Below, piece by piece: positions 49,400-57,544 of a DNA stretch of 64,000 nucleotides. Position numbers and translations under genes: made by a program. How positions within the stretch are numbered: position 1 is the first letter of the stretch; each line of letters begins with the position of its first letter. Origin of the DNA: a virus; IMG/VR virus record IMGVR_UViG_3300002144_000477, positions 106,894 to 170,893 of that record; one strand, given 5' to 3'. Below the pieces are notes generated by a model. It did not search any database. It worked only from the letters and a program-made list of their open reading frames with translations, and was not told the DNA's origin.

Positions 49400-50577
49400 C
49401 CCTTATAATTTTCCAAATAGTAGGTAACAGCTTCAGTTACATTTGGTTCCCACGGAAAGTGTCCAACATTGTTATTGTCAAAGTAAAATGGACTAATTTC
49501 AACGGTACGACGGTCTCGGTCAGTTGCAGTACTTGCTATTTTAACTTTGTGGTTATAATAACGTGCATTGTTATCGAACTTATACAAATACTCACGTGCC
49601 TGCCATTTTGTACCAGTTACACCTTGATCAATCTTAGCATAGAATGTTTGTAAATTGCTATAACTCCAGAACTGGAATCGCTCACTATGGAAGAATACCT
49701 CACTCATGAATCGATCGTAACGATCCTGTGTAATACCTTTCTTGTAGTCTGCAACAGCGTGTTGCAACGGACGTTGCATAGAAAACTGGTACTTTAAATT
49801 AAAGTAATGCCACCACCAGTAATCAGCAATGGAGTATGCATTTTCTAAATTTGCTTCTGCGAAGTTATCAGCTACTTTGTCAACATACCATTTGCTAAAG
49901 TCTGGGTGGCTCCACGGATTAGTTTGCTTATCGTAGAATACTTTAATAAGATCACGATTCTCGTTAGCAGGCAACATATGTCTTCCATCGGGAATTAGGT
50001 GTGCAAATGCTCCGATGCTAGGTCCGTATATGCAATCGCCGGGATCACCGTGTAATAGCATAACTTTATCCAAGAACTCGTTGGTAACATCAATATCATT
50101 GATATGTACAATTTTTAACTTGCCACTAATGTGCCGCTGATAGAAGTCCATATTTTCTAATAGACTATCAGTGTTCAACACTACAGTTAATATCTTTCTA
50201 TCTGCTTCGCTTAAATTCTTAATAAAGCTAACTAGCACGCCGGAACTGTCGATACCACCAGACCACATGATATAAATTTCGCGATTAGTTTCGCTAGCAA
50301 TTTTAAATAACTCTAGCGCACGTTCGTCTAATATATCGTCGAGTGAGTCTGGTATATAACGTAGACTGGGCATACCCCATATAGCATTATCGTTCGGACT
50401 GTCCCACGGGGTAGTAAAAGTTCCAGAACGAGGCCTTACATCTTTAACTCCAATGTTTAATTTACTGTACCTCTGCCAGTGTTGTCCCACTGGGTTCTTA
50501 ATGTCAAGGTATTCGATTAACTGGTTATCGACCATGTTACCGTGTTTTATTTGATTAATGTGTTTTTCAATTGACAT
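49396..50577 (-). CDS. PP-loop ATPase (Asn-synthetase-like), copy A
   Basis: A 393-residue PP-loop protein. IYIMWSGGIDSSGVLVSFIKN carries the SGGxDS ATP-pyrophosphatase motif (106-111), and LHGDPGDCIYGPSI a second conserved block. It resembles the synthetase half of asparagine synthetase B-type enzymes, without the glutaminase half. Such enzymes adenylate a carboxylate and join it to an amine. It pairs with the 227-residue protein directly upstream, and the pair is duplicated (51247 and 52421). Substrate unknown; not a recognisable QueC. Confidence 0.8.
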   Translation of the reverse strand: MSIEKHINQIKHGNMVDNQLIEYLDIKNPVGQHWQRYSKLNIGVKDVRPRSGTFTTPWDSPNDNAIWGMPSLRYIPDSLDDILDERALELFKIASETNREIYIMWSGGIDSSGVLVSFIKNLSEADRKILTVVLNTDSLLENMDFYQRHISGKLKIVHINDIDVTNEFLDKVMLLHGDPGDCIYGPSIGAFAHLIPDGRHMLPANENRDLIKVFYDKQTNPWSHPDFSKWYVDKVADNFAEANLENAYSIADYWWWHYFNLKYQFSMQRPLQHAVADYKKGITQDRYDRFMSEVFFHSERFQFWSYSNLQTFYAKIDQGVTGTKWQAREYLYKFDNNARYYNHKVKIASTATDRDRRTVEISPFYFDNNNVGHFPWEPNVTEAVTYYLENYKG

Positions 50578-51250
50578 TTAGCCACTCCGAAATCTTAGGA
50601 TGTATATACCGTTGCAAATGACATTTAATTGGAATCTTATTAAACTCAACTCCAATTTGCTGTCTAATATCATCAACACTTTGTTCAATGTCAATATTGT
50701 TGTATAGCATTTGAAAAACTTCGCCTTTGTATGAACGCAAATATTTCATTATACTAAACTTATAATCGGTTTCCCATTTAATAAGATCTAGTAATGCCTG
50801 ATCGTCGGGCATTACTAATTTAGAAAACTCAGCTAATTGTTCAAGATGCATTTTTTGATTGCGACTCTTTGTACGCATAGTATCTTGGAAATATCCATAC
50901 TCTTTATTAAACACTTTGATAAACTGATGAAAACAACTAACAACATCAACTAAATGCGTGTGGTATGAATCAATTGGGTCAGTGTTTGGTATAAGGCGAA
51001 TGTACGGTTCGCTTTTTGGGTGAATATCGACCGCTATGTTGATTCGGTTTGAATCAGCTAATCCGATGTTTATTAATCGACCGCGATCAAGAATACCTTC
51101 GCGATAATTTTCAATGTCGCTTACTCGCACACAGTACAACAGTATCTTGTGTGTTAATACGAACTGAATGCTTTTAAGCATTTCGTAACTTCTATCCGCG
51201 ATTACAAATCTGTTTGATCGCGGATTATATAATGCATATAATTCTTTCAA
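50567..51250 (-). CDS. PP-loop partner protein, copy A
   Basis: A 227-residue protein of no known family, always next to a PP-loop gene here. It shares with the 52421 protein an N-terminal pattern: NxRxNxFVxxDxSYxMxKSxQFxLT, a strand-turn-helix layout, followed by helical C-terminal parts. It may supply substrate binding or an accessory role. It shares 11 bases with PP-loop A and an ATGA with PP-loop B, so all four are one transcript. Confidence 0.65.
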   Translation of the reverse strand: MKELYALYNPRSNRFVIADRSYEMLKSIQFVLTHKILLYCVRVSDIENYREGILDRGRLINIGLADSNRINIAVDIHPKSEPYIRLIPNTDPIDSYHTHLVDVVSCFHQFIKVFNKEYGYFQDTMRTKSRNQKMHLEQLAEFSKLVMPDDQALLDLIKWETDYKFSIMKYLRSYKGEVFQMLYNNIDIEQSVDDIRQQIGVEFNKIPIKCHLQRYIHPKISEWLNVN

Positions 51251-52452
51251 TTGAAATCCTCTAATAACTGTACAACACTTTCGCGTACACCTGGGTCAGA
51301 CAAATTGCGTCCTTGCCAACTATCAGTAAAGTATACGGGTTGTACTCGAGACTGTCTGTCTAATACATTAGCCGGAGCACCGGGCGTTTTTACTTTAGTT
51401 TCGAAGTAAAGATCATTGCGATCTAACTCAAATATATAGCTACGTGCATCATGTTTGTGCATCTTTCGTACATCCCACCCTGTGCCTGCTGGCAATAGAG
51501 TTTGCAAATTACTGTAGCTCCACTGTTGCCAATTTGGTGAATTAAAGTAGGTATTAGTTGCATAATCTACTAGTTCTTCTTTAGTGAACGATGTATTAAA
51601 GTCTGACCTACTAAAGAAAAAAGGTCGCTGGCAACTAAACTCCCACTTAAAGTTGTAGTAAGTCCACCACCACCAATCAGCTACAGTAATTACATTTTCA
51701 GGATTAATCTCTTCTAAATTAGCACTTACTGCGTTAACAAACCATTTGCCAAACCCTTCAGAATAATGAGGATGACTTGGGTGCGGCTGGACTGAATCAA
51801 TGATTCCGCTAATATGATTACGCCAAGGATCCTTATGTGTTCCTTGTTGTATAAATTTAGCATACGCCGGTATACTAGGGCCTTGTAAACAATCGCCTGG
51901 GTCGCCGTGTATCACAATATATTTTTTAAGCAACTCAGGTGTAAGATCAAAATTTGAATAATGTAAACAATCAAGTTTGTTACTGATATGGTTAACGTAA
52001 AAATGACTATTTTCTAATATGCTTCTAGAGCTTAATGTTATAGTTAAAATGTCTCTGTCAGCAGGTTCTAGATTTTTAATAAAGCTACTTAAGACCGCAG
52101 TGCTGTCAATTCCGCCGGACCATAAAATAAGTATCCGTCGATTAGTAGCCTTGGCAATACTAAACAGTTCGATTGCACGTTGGTCTGCAACATCGCTAAA
52201 CGATAAATTAGTAAAGGTAAAAGCAGGCGGCAAGTATTCAGACTTGCAACTAGCCCCCCAGGGGTTTTTAAATTCACCCAGTCTACTGCGCCAATCACTT
52301 ACACCGATTAACAATCGATTCATTTGAGTCCAATGGTTTGCATTAGGATTCTTGTAAGCAGTTAAGTTAGTAAAGTAGTCTGCCGCTACAAGTCTGGAAC
52401 TTTGTAACTCAGTTGCAGTTTTATTGTGCAGGTAGTCTTCTAAGCCATTCAT
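51247..52452 (-). CDS. PP-loop ATPase (Asn-synthetase-like), copy B
   Basis: A 401-residue paralogue of the 49396 protein. It has ILILWSGGIDSTAVLSSFIKN (motif at 112-117) and the same HGDPGDCLQGPSIPA block; most aligned segments match in order, including the ADWWWWTYYNFKWEFSCQRP-like stretch (IADYWWWHYFNLKY in copy A). Same cassette layout as copy A. Divergence between copies suggests two substrates. It overlaps the upstream partner gene by 32 bases. Confidence 0.8.
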   Translation of the reverse strand: MNGLEDYLHNKTATELQSSRLVAADYFTNLTAYKNPNANHWTQMNRLLIGVSDWRSRLGEFKNPWGASCKSEYLPPAFTFTNLSFSDVADQRAIELFSIAKATNRRILILWSGGIDSTAVLSSFIKNLEPADRDILTITLSSRSILENSHFYVNHISNKLDCLHYSNFDLTPELLKKYIVIHGDPGDCLQGPSIPAYAKFIQQGTHKDPWRNHISGIIDSVQPHPSHPHYSEGFGKWFVNAVSANLEEINPENVITVADWWWWTYYNFKWEFSCQRPFFFSRSDFNTSFTKEELVDYATNTYFNSPNWQQWSYSNLQTLLPAGTGWDVRKMHKHDARSYIFELDRNDLYFETKVKTPGAPANVLDRQSRVQPVYFTDSWQGRNLSDPGVRESVVQLLEDFN

Positions 52453-53164
52453 TGGTAAGGTTCTCCGATAGCGCCGCTATCATAATTGATTTTAAATATG
52501 CAGTTGCACCTGGACCGCCAAAGAGTGCATGGATTGTGTTAATTTCGTTCTTTAATAATGCTACTAACTTACTACGTCCGATTGATTTAATATCAGTTGT
52601 GCTAAAGAATGTATACAAACTCTTTTTAATTAACGCAGTTGAATCTTGAGTATTATGTAACTCATTACGCTCAGTCCTAACGGCCTCATCAACAAATGCA
52701 TCAGGCCCTGTTAATACTTTAATATAGTTTTCAAATTCTGTAATGCCATTTAACCTCTGTTTTATTGCATTCTTTTTATTTTGTTCTGCAATTGCTAGTA
52801 ATCTATTAAATCGGCTAAAAAAGTCGTACATTGTTTGGATATTTACAATTAGGTCCGGGCTAGCACTAAAGTCAGCTGGGCCCAGACCGTAATCAGGACG
52901 CAGTGAGTATGCATAGTCGTGCTTAATGGTAATTGGGCTAGCATCAAAATCTAAAAATTTATGTAGACGAAAGCTGCCTGCAAAATCTAATTTATTTTCT
53001 GTATTGATTTCAATGTCGGATTTTTTATCAATCAGACTAAAGTCTACACACAAAGTAGTTAACTGAACGGTTAGACAAAATTGCACAGTCTTCATTGCAC
53101 TATAGTCGTCGCCTACTAGCACAAATGTATTGTGGCGTTGCGATAACAAACCAAATTTTGGCAT
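52421..53164 (-). CDS. PP-loop partner protein, copy B
   Basis: A 247-residue protein related to the 50567 protein: RHNTFVLVGDDYSAMKTVQFCLT near the start, matching NRFVIADRSYEMLKSIQFVLT in copy A. The rest is helical. No recognised family. GGAGGT precedes its ATG, and a consensus promoter sits at 53255. First of the four-gene cassette, so it should be transcribed together with both PP-loop genes. Confidence 0.65.
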   Translation of the reverse strand: MPKFGLLSQRHNTFVLVGDDYSAMKTVQFCLTVQLTTLCVDFSLIDKKSDIEINTENKLDFAGSFRLHKFLDFDASPITIKHDYAYSLRPDYGLGPADFSASPDLIVNIQTMYDFFSRFNRLLAIAEQNKKNAIKQRLNGITEFENYIKVLTGPDAFVDEAVRTERNELHNTQDSTALIKKSLYTFFSTTDIKSIGRSKLVALLKNEINTIHALFGGPGATAYLKSIMIAALSENLTNEWLRRLPAQ

Positions 53165-53313
53165 TAAAACCTACCTCCAAATTGAAGCAATGTATATCCC
53201 GGCGGCTTGTCTTGGTCACCTGGTGGAAGAATGCCGGAAAACATTACTCCATATATTATAACAATTATTAATATAATTGTCAAGACTAATTTGCACGTAT
53301 CTTGGGGCTTCAT
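53164..53313 (-). CDS. Possible small membrane protein, 49 residues
   Basis: A 49-codon frame ending on the TAATG overlap with partner B. The hydrophobic segment (LTIILIIVIIYGVMF) would span a membrane once and is followed by a Pro/Gly-rich end (LPPGDQDKPPGY). However, the hydrophobic codons coincide with an exact TTGACA-17-TATAAT promoter, so the frame could be promoter and leader rather than a gene. Confidence 0.45.
   Translation of the reverse strand: MKPQDTCKLVLTIILIIVIIYGVMFSGILPPGDQDKPPGYTLLQFGGRF
53255..53283 (-). promoter_or_regulatory. Sigma70 consensus promoter for the PP-loop cassette
   Basis: TTGACA at 53278-53283 and TATAAT at 53255-53260 (minus strand), 17-base spacer, an exact consensus. 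It lies inside the 49-residue frame. Confidence 0.8.
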
Positions 53314-53371
53314 AACGATATATCCATAATGGTAGTACTACTATTTAATAAATGCTTGACCGTGCGCTCAA

Positions 53372-53399
53372 AAAAATAGACCCGGGTGGGTCTATTTTT
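53372..53399 (-). terminator. Strong hairpin terminator after the 53415 gene
   Basis: AAAAATAGACCC (53372-53383) pairs with GGGTCTATTTTT (53388-53399) across a 4-base loop; a 12-bp stem ending in T or A runs, so it may work in both directions. Confidence 0.9.
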
Positions 53400-53414
53400 A
53401 GCAGTTAATGAATA

Positions 53415-54320
53415 TTACTTTGCTGAGGTAAAGTACCCGGCTGTTTCGTATTCTTTTAATATTGACTCGTCAATGCTTTCTTTCTCGGCCTGGCGCTGTC
53501 TGTAATTGTCAAGTCCGCCTGCCTCTGCTAACGGAACGTGTACTTCAACAGTTTCCTCACCGCGGCGATTTTTACCACCTTTTTTTACGTGTTCTTTGCC
53601 ATACTTCTCAACAGCCTGCTCATAACCCATGCTAGTTTGTTTCCAAACTAGTTCACTATCATCTTGCTTCTTGCCGTTGATCCAACTTGCCTCTGCCACA
53701 CCTTGCTCTGGCTTGGATAGTTTACGCTCATTAATACCAAGTTCACGCATTACTTCTTTAACCATACCGCTAACATCGCTTGTGCCTAGTTCTTGTGCGC
53801 CTACATGAAATTCAGCAACACTGTCAATGGCCTGTGTTAATGCACCGATATCACTGTCTTTTAAAACTTTGTTTAACAAATCCCTGTCATTCATAAAGCG
53901 GTTAGCAATTGCACTAGCAACTTCGTCTTGTGTAGCACCATCTTCTTGCTCTGATTCTTTAAACTCATTATCTTCTTCATCTTGATCAACAAAGCTGCCA
54001 ATGGCGTCTTTATATTGTTGTACGATACCAGCTTGCTCAGCTGCTTTGTATACGTCCATTACTTGTTGCATCTGTTGCTGAGTTGGTTTACCGCGCTCAA
54101 TCGCTTCAATGGCTCGCATAACATCCAATGTCAGTTGATCATCTCTAATACGTGGCAAAAGATCGATTACAACATGCATGATCATTTTGCCATCGCTTGC
54201 ATAACCAGCTGGGTATGTTTCTTTACCAGTTTCTGGTCCAAATGTGATACCCGACTCGGTTACTTCAATGGACTCAACAACTCGAGTCTTCTTTTTAATA
54301 TTAAATTGCGATATAAGCAC
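53415..54320 (-). CDS. Hypothetical phage protein, 301 residues
   Basis: No domain recognised. N-terminal beta part (RVVESIEVTESGITFGPETGKETYP), a Gln-rich helical middle (KPTQQQMQQVMDVYKAAEQ), acidic stretches (VDQDEEDNEFKESEQED) and a Lys-rich end. No signal peptide. Last gene of a leftward run that ends at a strong terminator. A structural or scaffold role is possible, judging by the helical acidic composition and its place next to late genes, but unproven. Confidence 0.65.
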   Translation of the reverse strand: MLISQFNIKKKTRVVESIEVTESGITFGPETGKETYPAGYASDGKMIMHVVIDLLPRIRDDQLTLDVMRAIEAIERGKPTQQQMQQVMDVYKAAEQAGIVQQYKDAIGSFVDQDEEDNEFKESEQEDGATQDEVASAIANRFMNDRDLLNKVLKDSDIGALTQAIDSVAEFHVGAQELGTSDVSGMVKEVMRELGINERKLSKPEQGVAEASWINGKKQDDSELVWKQTSMGYEQAVEKYGKEHVKKGGKNRRGEETVEVHVPLAEAGGLDNYRQRQAEKESIDESILKEYETAGYFTSAK

Positions 54321-54332
54321 AGTCAGTATCCT

Positions 54333-54800
54333 TTATTGTGTTTTAATTTTCTGCAAGACACTTTTAACTTGATTAGCCATTGCAGGATCAGCCATTGCTG
54401 CCTGTACCTTAGACCCAATCGCCGCTGCATTTTGTGGATCATCGGCACCTTTAGTTGGGTCAATGTCGACTCCGGCTGTCTTAAGTTGATTTAAGTTGGA
54501 CTTGATTGTATTCTGTTGTCTAATGTCGTCTGGGGAAGGCTGACCGCCAGTTGGTGCTGGACCATTATCTGCACCAAATTCTTTTAAATATGTATCTTTA
54601 AACTGCGACAATTTTTCTCTTAGTGCATGAACACGGTCTTCTAAATCAGTTGACTCGACTGCTTCTTCGTCGGTTGCAAATTCGTCGAACTCATTTGCTT
54701 CATCATCAGAAGTGTTGTAGCTACCGTCTGAGTTAAAGCCGCCCTCTTCGATAGCTTCAAGGCTGCGTAAATGTTCAATTAGTTTGGAAAAATCATTCAT
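54333..54800 (-). CDS. Acidic hypothetical protein, 155 residues
   Basis: An acidic helical protein (DEANEFDEFATDEEAVES, then DLEDRVHALREKLSQFKDTYL) with a Pro/Gly-rich hinge and an Ala-rich helical end. No family recognised. It lies 1 base from the gene above and 12 before the next, so it belongs to the 54802-53415 run. Could be a scaffold or chaperone-like accessory protein. Confidence 0.65.
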   Translation of the reverse strand: MNDFSKLIEHLRSLEAIEEGGFNSDGSYNTSDDEANEFDEFATDEEAVESTDLEDRVHALREKLSQFKDTYLKEFGADNGPAPTGGQPSPDDIRQQNTIKSNLNQLKTAGVDIDPTKGADDPQNAAAIGSKVQAAMADPAMANQVKSVLQKIKTQ

Positions 54801-54801
54801 T

Positions 54802-55257
54802 TTATTTCGCTACTTTCTTCGTTTTAACACGCTTGATGGTACCTGGTCCGCCATTTGCAAAACCATTTCCGCCATTTATACTAGTAGCAACACCGCCGGT
54901 GCTAGTAGTTTCGTCTAATAGACTATTGTACAGTTCTTCGGCCCGACCTTCGCTGAATGCATCAACGGGAGTGTCCGGTACGGCTACTGTACTATCCTGT
55001 TGTTTTTCAATTGCATTGTATTCTAAGCCCTCGGCAACTGCGCTTAGGTAGTCTGCGGCTTTGGATAGCTTAGATTGCATCCATGCTTCTAATCCTTCCA
55101 TTTCGCTTACGGACTTTAGAAGGCTATGAATGCGAATAGCGTCCTTGGCAGCAAAATAGCATTGCTGGCGTGCCATTTGCACTTCGTGATCTAAGTCCAT
55201 CTCTAACGCTTTTTCAGCGATATCAGAACGTTCTGTTATAAAATCTTGTGGTTTCAT
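54802..55257 (-). CDS. Hypothetical helical protein, 151 residues
   Basis: A mostly helical protein (IAEKALEMDLDHEVQMARQQ, then AAKDAIRIHSLLKSVSEMEG) with a Gly/Thr-rich, basic C-terminus (GNGFANGGPGTIKRVKTKKVAK). No family recognised. Preceded by a CATAAATA late box at 55291, 34 bases before ATG 55257, so it should be a late gene. Confidence 0.65.
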   Translation of the reverse strand: MKPQDFITERSDIAEKALEMDLDHEVQMARQQCYFAAKDAIRIHSLLKSVSEMEGLEAWMQSKLSKAADYLSAVAEGLEYNAIEKQQDSTVAVPDTPVDAFSEGRAEELYNSLLDETTSTGGVATSINGGNGFANGGPGTIKRVKTKKVAK

Positions 55258-55290
55258 GTTGTCTTAGCCCAAAAATTGTTGTATTAATAC

Positions 55291-55298
55291 TATTTATG
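55291..55298 (-). promoter_or_regulatory. T4-like late promoter box (CATAAATA)
   Basis: CATAAATA on the minus strand, 34 bases before the 54802-55257 start; no TTGACA at the expected distance. Confidence 0.6.
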
Positions 55299-55301
55299 CT
55301 A

Positions 55302-55589
55302 TTAAAAAAATACACGAAAGTTAGTTTTTAAGTCTCGCTTGCGCTCATCGCGAACATCAATTTTTTCTACTTTGAATTCGCCAATGCCTTTTACTTTTTC
55401 AATTTTAATATCGTAAGTCTGACGTTCGTCAAACTCTACTGTTAAGTTTTCACGAAGGTACTTTTCTTGGGTATTCCAACGAAACACTCGCTCAGTGAAC
55501 AACGTATTATTAACCCAAACCCGATAAACCGGAGCTGAATCATTGGGCTTAATGCATAGTAAATCAAATTCTACTGTTACTGTACTCAT
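55302..55589 (-). CDS. Hypothetical beta-rich protein, 95 residues
   Basis: A beta-sandwich-like small protein (STVTVEFDLLCIKPND, FDERQTYDIKIEKVKGI, EKIDVRDERKRD). No family recognised. It shares an ATGA with the 464-residue gene upstream, so they are translated together. A virion surface or assembly role is possible given its late-gene neighbours, but not shown. Confidence 0.6.
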   Translation of the reverse strand: MSTVTVEFDLLCIKPNDSAPVYRVWVNNTLFTERVFRWNTQEKYLRENLTVEFDERQTYDIKIEKVKGIGEFKVEKIDVRDERKRDLKTNFRVFF

Positions 55590-56980
55590 AGTGCGATTCC
55601 TCTGCTGCCGACTCCGCCTTTTTTGCGTTTTGCTTTTAGGTCTTGGTAGGCTTGATCTAGTGCTGTTAACATAGCAGGTAATGCAGATTTTGTCAACAAG
55701 TATTTTGCCTGCTGTGCTTGCTCCGGATCCATTGATGCAATACGTTCTGCTAAGTCTTTAAATTTTTCTGTTAAGTTACGATGTAACGATGCAATAGTGT
55801 AGACTCCGACTCCTGGCACATGCACTTCACTTTGTGTCATTGGGTCATTTTTATTGATATTATACAAACTTTCTGCAATGCCTAAGTTGTATGCTTTAAT
55901 TACACCATTGGTCTTTGCTTCAGGTGGGCGACCGTCTTTGGTAACACGGTTACCAAACTTTTTAGCTTGTTTAATAAGTTCAGTTGGTCCTACATCTGCG
56001 GTAGTATTAACTCCGGGTACTATACGGCCAACTCCTTCGCTTACTCGAGGAGGTTGGTTGCCCAATCGTTGTTTAGAAAAATCTAAATGTGGTGCTGTTG
56101 GACTAGATTGCTTACGCTTACCTTGCCAAGTACTGTTTTGACTACTAGAATCTGTGCGTAGTTGGTTATCAATTTCTTGGCCAATCTCTGCTTTAATTCC
56201 GTCTTTGCTAATTCGACTTATACTGTCGGCACTGCGCATTAATGTAATTAATGCACTTAAATCATTTGCTTGCGCGGGCCCAGCGGCAGTACTTAATGCA
56301 AGAGCCGCTGATGCTAGTTTGCCCTTCCACCCCTCAGTTACTGACTCGGTTACGGGCCCAGATGCTAATTTGTTGTCCATGGTTGCTTTAACTTCGTTAT
56401 TGTATCCGCCGAACAGATCTTTAATGATGGCTTTTCGCTTTTCGTCGTCGGCTTGTGCATAATCTGCACGTACTTGGGTAGCACTACGCATTGGAGCACC
56501 CAGTACTGTGAAATCTAGTGTAGGCACAGTAGTGATGTATCCGTGCGTATCCATGGAATCAGCATCGGCAACAGATGCTGGTAGAGGTTGTAAGTAGCCG
56601 GCAGATCCGTCTTTTTTCGGCTTAAAACTAAACCGAGGATCTTCGTCCATATCTTTATTACTAACAGCAAAAATTAACACAGTAGATGCTGGATTAAAGT
56701 GTTGTGTTAGCTCAGGTACTGCATAAGGGTTTTTAGTTTCGATGACACGGTCAGCAGGGATACCAGCGAGTTGCATCATTTGCAGTTTTTCGCTGAAGGT
56801 AAATGGACTTTTTGGTAATTCGACTTTGTTACTAGTAGCAATCCATACGTTGTCTCTGCCGTACTGACTCACTAACGCATTGTACATGCTAGCATGCCCT
56901 TTGTGAAAGGGGTGGAACCTGCCGGGTAAAATTGCTACTACCCGGCGTTGCTCCTCTTCGAATAAATCTGCAACAAACAT
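55586..56980 (-). CDS. NadR/CoaD-like nucleotidyltransferase fused to unknown C-terminal part
   Basis: A 464-residue protein. The N-terminus is a nucleotidyltransferase: VAILPGRFHPFHKGHASM with HxGH at 26-29, and GAPMRSATQVRADY like an ISSTxVR motif. After about residue 200 an Ala/Ser-rich stretch (WKGKLASAALALSTAAGPAQA), a low-complexity linker and a helical domain follow, with no known match. The fusion is unusual. In bacteria the catalytic part makes NAD or CoA precursors. Here it may add a nucleotide to a virion or glycan component. CATAAATA box at 57006. Confidence 0.75.
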   Translation of the reverse strand: MFVADLFEEEQRRVVAILPGRFHPFHKGHASMYNALVSQYGRDNVWIATSNKVELPKSPFTFSEKLQMMQLAGIPADRVIETKNPYAVPELTQHFNPASTVLIFAVSNKDMDEDPRFSFKPKKDGSAGYLQPLPASVADADSMDTHGYITTVPTLDFTVLGAPMRSATQVRADYAQADDEKRKAIIKDLFGGYNNEVKATMDNKLASGPVTESVTEGWKGKLASAALALSTAAGPAQANDLSALITLMRSADSISRISKDGIKAEIGQEIDNQLRTDSSSQNSTWQGKRKQSSPTAPHLDFSKQRLGNQPPRVSEGVGRIVPGVNTTADVGPTELIKQAKKFGNRVTKDGRPPEAKTNGVIKAYNLGIAESLYNINKNDPMTQSEVHVPGVGVYTIASLHRNLTEKFKDLAERIASMDPEQAQQAKYLLTKSALPAMLTALDQAYQDLKAKRKKGGVGSRGIAL

Positions 56981-57005
56981 GTATTAGTCCTTATATCTAT
57001 TGCAG

Positions 57006-57013
57006 TATTTATG
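57006..57013 (-). promoter_or_regulatory. T4-like late promoter box (CATAAATA)
   Basis: CATAAATA on the minus strand, 26 bases before the 55586-56980 start and between that gene and the one at 57020. Confidence 0.6.
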
Positions 57014-57019
57014 ACAGGT

Positions 57020-57544
57020 CTATTTGAACTGATCTAAGATCCAGACATAGATCGGAGTTTTAAAATTGAAGCAATACGCCCCGTTCCACCCCATAACATT
57101 GCATCCTGGGATTGTTTTAACATCGGATTCGCCTTGATAAGTAACAGGCTCCTCAAGCTCATAGTAACCAACATCTTCAGATAAGCTAAAGTCAGACCCA
57201 ACTGGTAATACAATACCATCAATTTCTAATCCAGTAACGGTCAGTAGCATGTCTGCTACTATTTCAAATTTATCAGGGTTATCGTACTGGTCTTTTTTTG
57301 TATCGCTAGGCTCTTTGTTTAGAAAATGGACTCGTAATACACCGGGGATAGCGCCGGAATTAGTGTTCACTGGAAATGCCTTACTAACTTTAACTTCCTT
57401 GATTTGGCCAGATGCAAGGTTGAACTCAGTTGGCGGGTATACTTCATCGCCGTCGATTGTTATTTTATACATAGGGCGTTTATCCCAAAACTCTCCCTTG
57501 ATTCCAACGATAAAATCTACGTTTTCCATATCACTCATTTTCAT
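57020..57544 (-). CDS. Hypothetical beta-rich protein, 174 residues
   Basis: A beta-rich protein that looks like a carbohydrate-binding or jelly-roll module: FIVGIKGEFWDKRPMYKITIDG, then SGQIKEVKVSKAFPVN and MLLTVTGLEIDGIVLPVG. A similar FNLASGQIKEVKVSK style occurs in CBM-like phage proteins, without firm family assignment. It overlaps the glycosyltransferase end by 14 bases, suggesting co-function. Confidence 0.6.
   Translation of the reverse strand: MKMSDMENVDFIVGIKGEFWDKRPMYKITIDGDEVYPPTEFNLASGQIKEVKVSKAFPVNTNSGAIPGVLRVHFLNKEPSDTKKDQYDNPDKFEIVADMLLTVTGLEIDGIVLPVGSDFSLSEDVGYYELEEPVTYQGESDVKTIPGCNVMGWNGAYCFNFKTPIYVWILDQFK

Noticed and set aside
49396-52452. PP-loop proteins as the missing QueC
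   Set aside because: SGGIDS alone is shared by many PP-loop enzymes; the length, HGDPGDC block and lack of the QueC zinc cysteines point to an Asn-synthetase-like group.
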